A stretch of 18,635 nucleotides of DNA from Burkholderiaceae bacterium. GTDB taxonomy: Bacteria > Pseudomonadota > Gammaproteobacteria > Burkholderiales > Burkholderiaceae. The DNA lies in NCBI GenBank assembly GCA_017998575.1, contig JAGOCV010000043.1:1-18635 (forward strand). Direction: 5' to 3'. Both the position numbers and the translations under genes were made by a program. The notes beneath the pieces are model-generated. The model saw only the letters and a list, made by a program, of their open reading frames with translations, ran no database searches and had not been told where the DNA came from. Of this stretch, positions 13,655 through 18,635 are shown piece after piece (the first letter of the stretch is position 1; each line of letters opens with the position of its first letter).

Positions 13655-14858
13655 ATTCGACGAGCGCCTGGCCGCGCTGGACGCCCAGTCGCTGCGCCGC
13701 CGCCGCCGCGAGGTGGTGCCGGAGCAGGGGGCACGCCTGTGCGTCGATGGCGAGTCGCTGCTGGCCTTCTGCAGCAACGACTACCTCGGTCTCTCGCAGG
13801 ACGCGCTGTTGCGCGAGGCGGTGCACACCGCCGTGGACCGCTATGGCGTCGGGTCCGGCGCCTCGCCCATGGTCAGCGGCCACAGCGCGGCCAACGCGGC
13901 GCTGGAGCGCGAACTCGCCCAGGCCGTGGGCCTGCCGCGCGCGCTCTATTTCTACGCCGGGTACGCCACCAACGCGAGCATCGTGCCGGCCCTGGTGGGC
14001 GAGGGCGATGCCCTGTTTTCGGATGCGCTGAACCACGCCTGCCTGATCGACGGCGCGCGCCTGTCCCGCGCCACGGTGCACCGCTATCGCCATGCCGATC
14101 TGACGCAGCTCGATGCGCTGCTGGCAGCGAGCCCGGCGCAACGCAAGCTCGTCATCAGCGACGCGGTGTTCAGCATGGACGGCGACATCGCCGACATCGC
14201 GGCGCTGCACGCGCTGTGCGAACGGCACGACGCGCTGCTGCTGCTGGACGATGCGCATGGCTTCGGTGTGCTCGGGCCGCAAGGGCGCGGCGCCCTGGCC
14301 GCCGCCGGGCTGACCGGCCTCCAGGCCTCGCCGCGGGTGATCTACATGGCCACGCTGGGCAAGGCCCTGGGCGTGGCCGGCGCGTTCGTGGCCGGTCCCG
14401 ATCGCCTGGTGGAGTGGCTGCTGCAGAAAACCCGCAGCTACACCTACGCCACGGCCGCGCCCGCGCTGCTCGCCGAGGCGGTGCGCGCGGGCCTGCGCTG
14501 CGCGCTGGGCGCCGATGGCGAGCGCCGCCGACAGCTGCTGCAAGCCCACATCGCGCAGCTGCGCGAAGGCCTGGCCCCGGGGACCGATGCTGCGCTCGAC
14601 GCCGCTGGCTGGGCACTGATGCCTTCGATCACCGCGATCCAGCCGCTGGTGATCGGCGACAACGCCGCCGCGCTGGCCGTGATGGCCGTGCTGCGCGAAC
14701 AGGGGCTCTGGGTGCCTGCGATCCGCCCGCCCACCGTGCCGGCGGGCACCGCGCGGCTGCGCATCGCGCTGTCTGCCGCGCACACTCCGGCGGACATCGA
14801 GGTCCTGCTGCAAGCCCTTCGGATCGCTGCCGTCACCACGGCGGGGTTACCCGCATGA
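13638..14858 (+). CDS. bioF: 8-Amino-7-oxononanoate synthase
   Basis: This 406-residue alpha-oxoamine synthase (PLP, fold type I) condenses pimeloyl-thioester with alanine. Visible blocks are FCSNDYLGL (44-52), [13 protein letters not shown] (70-82), [14 protein letters not shown] (106-119), [16 protein letters not shown] (128-143), [10 protein letters not shown] (178-187), [12 protein letters not shown] (202-213) and the cofactor lysine K242 in [13 protein letters not shown]. The SGH and DDAHGFG motifs and the biotin neighbours separate it from related KBL or ALAS enzymes. The ATG at 13638 has GGAG 7 nt upstream and overlaps bioD by 17 nt. Its stop overlaps the start of cobD (ATGA), tying biotin and cobalamin genes together. 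Confidence 0.95.
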   Translation: MTWLDEFDERLAALDAQSLRRRRREVVPEQGARLCVDGESLLAFCSNDYLGLSQDALLREAVHTAVDRYGVGSGASPMVSGHSAANAALERELAQAVGLPRALYFYAGYATNASIVPALVGEGDALFSDALNHACLIDGARLSRATVHRYRHADLTQLDALLAASPAQRKLVISDAVFSMDGDIADIAALHALCERHDALLLLDDAHGFGVLGPQGRGALAAAGLTGLQASPRVIYMATLGKALGVAGAFVAGPDRLVEWLLQKTRSYTYATAAPALLAEAVRAGLRCALGADGERRRQLLQAHIAQLREGLAPGTDAALDAAGWALMPSITAIQPLVIGDNAAALAVMAVLREQGLWVPAIRPPTVPAGTARLRIALSAAHTPADIEVLLQALRIAAVTTAGLPA

Positions 14859-15820
14859 GCGTCTCGATGGATCTCCTCTCCTGGCTGGCGCCAGCGGCGA
14901 TGCTGGTGGCCCTGCTGGTGGACCGCTGGGGTGAGCCGCCCGCGCGATTCCACCCGGTGGTGGGGATGGGGCGCTACCTCGGGTGGCTGGGCCCGCGCAT
15001 CGCGCCAGCCTGGGGCGCAGCCCACGGCACGGTGCGGCCCTTCTTGCTCGGCGCCCTGGCCTGGATGGCCGGCGCGCTGCTGGTGGCCGCCATCGCCTTC
15101 GCGCTGATGCGGCTCGTGAGCGAAGGGGCGGTGTGGTTGCAAGTCCTCGTCACGGGCCTGCTGCTCAAGCCCCTGCTCGCGTGGCGCATGCTGCGCGACG
15201 AAGTGGTTGCGGTCGAGTCCGCGCTGGGTGAATCCCTGGCGGCCGGGCGCGAGCGCCTGGGCTGGCTGGTGAGCCGCGACGTGACCGCGCTGGACGAGGC
15301 GCAGGTGCGCGAAAGCGCGATCGAATCGCTGGCCGAAAACCTCAACGACTCGGTGGTGGCGCCGCTGTTCTGGTTCGCCGTCGCCGGCCTGCCGGGTGCG
15401 GCGCTCTACCGTTTTGCCAACACGGCCGACGCCATGTGGGGCTACCGGGGCGAACGCCAGGGCCGCGACTGGACCTGGGCCGGCAAATGGGCGGCGCGCG
15501 CCGACGACGCGCTGTCCTGGCTGCCCGCGCGCCTCACCGCGATCCTGCTGGGCTTTCTAGGCGCTTTCCGGGGCTGGCGCTCGCTGCCGGCGCAGGCGCG
15601 CCGCACACCCTCGCCCAACAGCGGATGGCCGATGGCCGCGATGGCGCTCGCGCTGGATGTGCGCCTGGGCAAACCGGGGGTCTATGAGTTGAATGCCGAG
15701 GGGCGAAGCCCCCAGGCGGCCGACACCGCGCGGGCCCTTCGGCTGGCGGGCGGGGTGGTACACATGTTGGCGAGCGGGGCCTTGTTGTGGGCTGTGTTCG
15801 CCTGGGGGAACATCGCATGA
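14855..15820 (+). CDS. cobD: Adenosylcobinamide-phosphate synthase (CbiB/CobD family)
   Basis: This 321-residue integral membrane enzyme attaches aminopropanol or its phosphate to adenosylcobyrate. Hydrophobic segments lie near 8-23, 62-86, 92-110, 165-185, 225-240 and 298-316. Family signatures are [18 protein letters not shown] (23-40), [23 protein letters not shown] near 140-162, [10 protein letters not shown] (164-173), [14 protein letters not shown] (185-198), [13 protein letters not shown] (252-264) and [14 protein letters not shown] (271-284). The name follows the Pseudomonas denitrificans scheme; the enteric name is CbiB. The start overlaps the bioF stop and the stop overlaps the cobC start, both by ATGA. 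No strong Shine-Dalgarno is seen at the start, so coupling to bioF seems important. Confidence 0.95.
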   Translation: MSVSMDLLSWLAPAAMLVALLVDRWGEPPARFHPVVGMGRYLGWLGPRIAPAWGAAHGTVRPFLLGALAWMAGALLVAAIAFALMRLVSEGAVWLQVLVTGLLLKPLLAWRMLRDEVVAVESALGESLAAGRERLGWLVSRDVTALDEAQVRESAIESLAENLNDSVVAPLFWFAVAGLPGAALYRFANTADAMWGYRGERQGRDWTWAGKWAARADDALSWLPARLTAILLGFLGAFRGWRSLPAQARRTPSPNSGWPMAAMALALDVRLGKPGVYELNAEGRSPQAADTARALRLAGGVVHMLASGALLWAVFAWGNIA

Positions 15821-16802
15821 CGCACGCACTGTCGACTTTTCACGGAGGCCCCGATGAGCTGGGCGTGCCGACCTGGGATTTTTCCACCAACGCCAACGCC
15901 TGCGGGCCTTGTCCGCAGGTGCTGGCCGCCTTGCGGCAGGCCGACCCGAGGCATTACCCCGACCCCACCTACACCGCGTTGCGCGCCACGCTCGCGGCCC
16001 TCCACCTGGTGGACGTCGACCGCATCCTGATCGCCGGCAGTGCCAGCGAATTCATCGGCCGCATCACCGCCTGGGTGGCGCGAGAAGGCGGCCGGCGCAT
16101 CTGGTTGCCCGCGCTGGCCTACGGAGACTACGCGCGCGCCGCGAGCGCCTGGCGCCTGGAACGCACTCCGGACCCGGCGCAGGCCGATCTGGCCTGGCTG
16201 TGCGAGCCCGGCAGCCCGCTGGGCCAGGCCGAGCCCCAGGCGCGTGCCGTGGCGGCATCGGGCCCGCTGGTGGTGCTGGACCGCGCCTACGAACCGCTTC
16301 GACTGGGCGGGCAGTGCAGCCTTGATGCGGCGGCGCTGGACCGCGTCTGGCAACTCTGGACGCCGAACAAGGCGCTGGGCCTCACCGGGGTGCGAGGCAG
16401 CTACGCCATCGCCCCGGTCGGCGAGGAGTGCATGGTGCGCTCGCTCGACCGGCTGGCTCCCTCATGGCCCCTGGGTGCGCACGCCGTGGCCATGCTCGAC
16501 GCCTGGGCCTCGCCCGCCGCACAGTCCTGGGTGTTGCAGAGCCTGCCGACGCTGACCCGCTGGACCCGCGAGCTGCGGGGCTTGCTGACACGGCGGGGCT
16601 GGATGGTGCGGCCCAGCGAGGCCCCGTATTTCTGTGCCATGCCGCCACGGCCTTTGGACGTCCCGGGCTTGCGCGCTCGAGGCATCAAGCTGCGCGACGC
16701 CAGCTCCTTCGGTCTGCCCGGGCAGTGGCGCCTGGGGGCCCGGCCGCCCGAGGCGCAGGCCGCGTTGCGCGCGGCCCTGCTGGCCCATGAGGAGCGCGTG
16801 GC

Positions 16803-16806
<4 letters not shown>
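15817..16806 (+). CDS. cobC: L-threonine-O-3-phosphate decarboxylase (CobC-type PLP enzyme)
   Basis: This 329-residue fold-type-I aminotransferase-like protein is related to HisC and is expected to make (R)-1-amino-2-propanol phosphate for the corrinoid side chain. Visible features are HGGP near the N-terminus, DFSTNANACGPCP (21-33), RHYPDPTY (45-52), a phosphate-site-like AGSASEFIGR (73-82), VVLDRAYEPL (152-161) and the likely cofactor lysine K185 in TPNKALGLTGVRGSY. Where many relatives have an NPNNPTG-like turn, this has CEPGSPLG (129-136). Placement between cobD and cobQ supports the call over histidinol-phosphate aminotransferase. GGGGGA (15804-15809) lies 7 nt before the ATG. In enteric naming this would be cobD, so care is needed with symbols. 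Confidence 0.9.

Positions 16807-18635
<1,829 letters not shown>

Overview
The window is a dense, very GC-rich, all-plus-strand block of cobalamin (vitamin B12) and biotin genes. Base composition, gene order and protein style suggest a betaproteobacterium of the Burkholderiales, probably a Comamonadaceae member (Hydrogenophaga/Acidovorax-like). That placement is inference from style and from short palindromic repeats that resemble ones I remember from that family; no marker gene is present to prove it.

Layout. (1) 1-2388: corrinoid uptake and adenosylation. This covers the tail of a FecCD/BtuC-type permease, a BtuD-type ATPase, the adenosyltransferase CobO and a BtuF-type binding protein. (2) 2403-8974: late (aerobic-route) cobalt insertion, with the cobalt GTPase CobW, the large chelatase subunit CobN and a ChlI/ChlD-type AAA+ and vWA chelatase gene. 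(3) 8991-10494: a small cysteine-rich DUF1636 protein and the predicted cobalt transporter CbtB-CbtA. (4) 10565-14858: a biotin operon in the order bioB-bioA-bioD-bioF. (5) 14855-18635: cobinamide side-chain and nucleotide-loop genes, with CbiB-type CobD, CobC, CobQ and the start of the DMB phosphoribosyltransferase (CobT/CobU), cut by the window edge. Corrin-ring methyltransferase genes are not in the window.

How they work together. CbtAB and BtuFCD would bring in cobalt and finished or partial corrinoids. CobW would deliver Co(II) to CobN, and CobN with the AAA+ and AAA+/vWA subunits would insert it into hydrogenobyrinate a,c-diamide. CobO adenosylates, CobQ amidates, CobC makes aminopropanol phosphate, CobD attaches it, and CobT/CobU activates dimethylbenzimidazole. 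Most genes overlap by 1-17 nt or are separated by only a few nt, so translational coupling is likely. bioF overlaps cobD by ATGA, so the biotin and cobalamin genes are probably on one message.

Most notable observation. The AAA+ chelatase gene ends at 8294 just after an A_AAA_AAA heptamer (8282-8288). Six nt downstream is a 12-bp GC stem-loop (8295-8342), and the vWA domain continues in the -1 frame to 8974. This looks like programmed -1 frameshifting that makes a small (ChlI-like, 347 aa) and a medium (ChlD-like, 574 aa) subunit from one gene, which would explain why no separate small-subunit gene lies beside cobN. As I recall, the principle has been described for chlD genes; the exact signal here deserves testing. 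Secondary observations are a palindromic-repeat-like insertion inside cobQ, an inverted repeat in front of bioB, and the DUF1636 gene in a cobalt context. No intergenic gap exceeds 300 bases.
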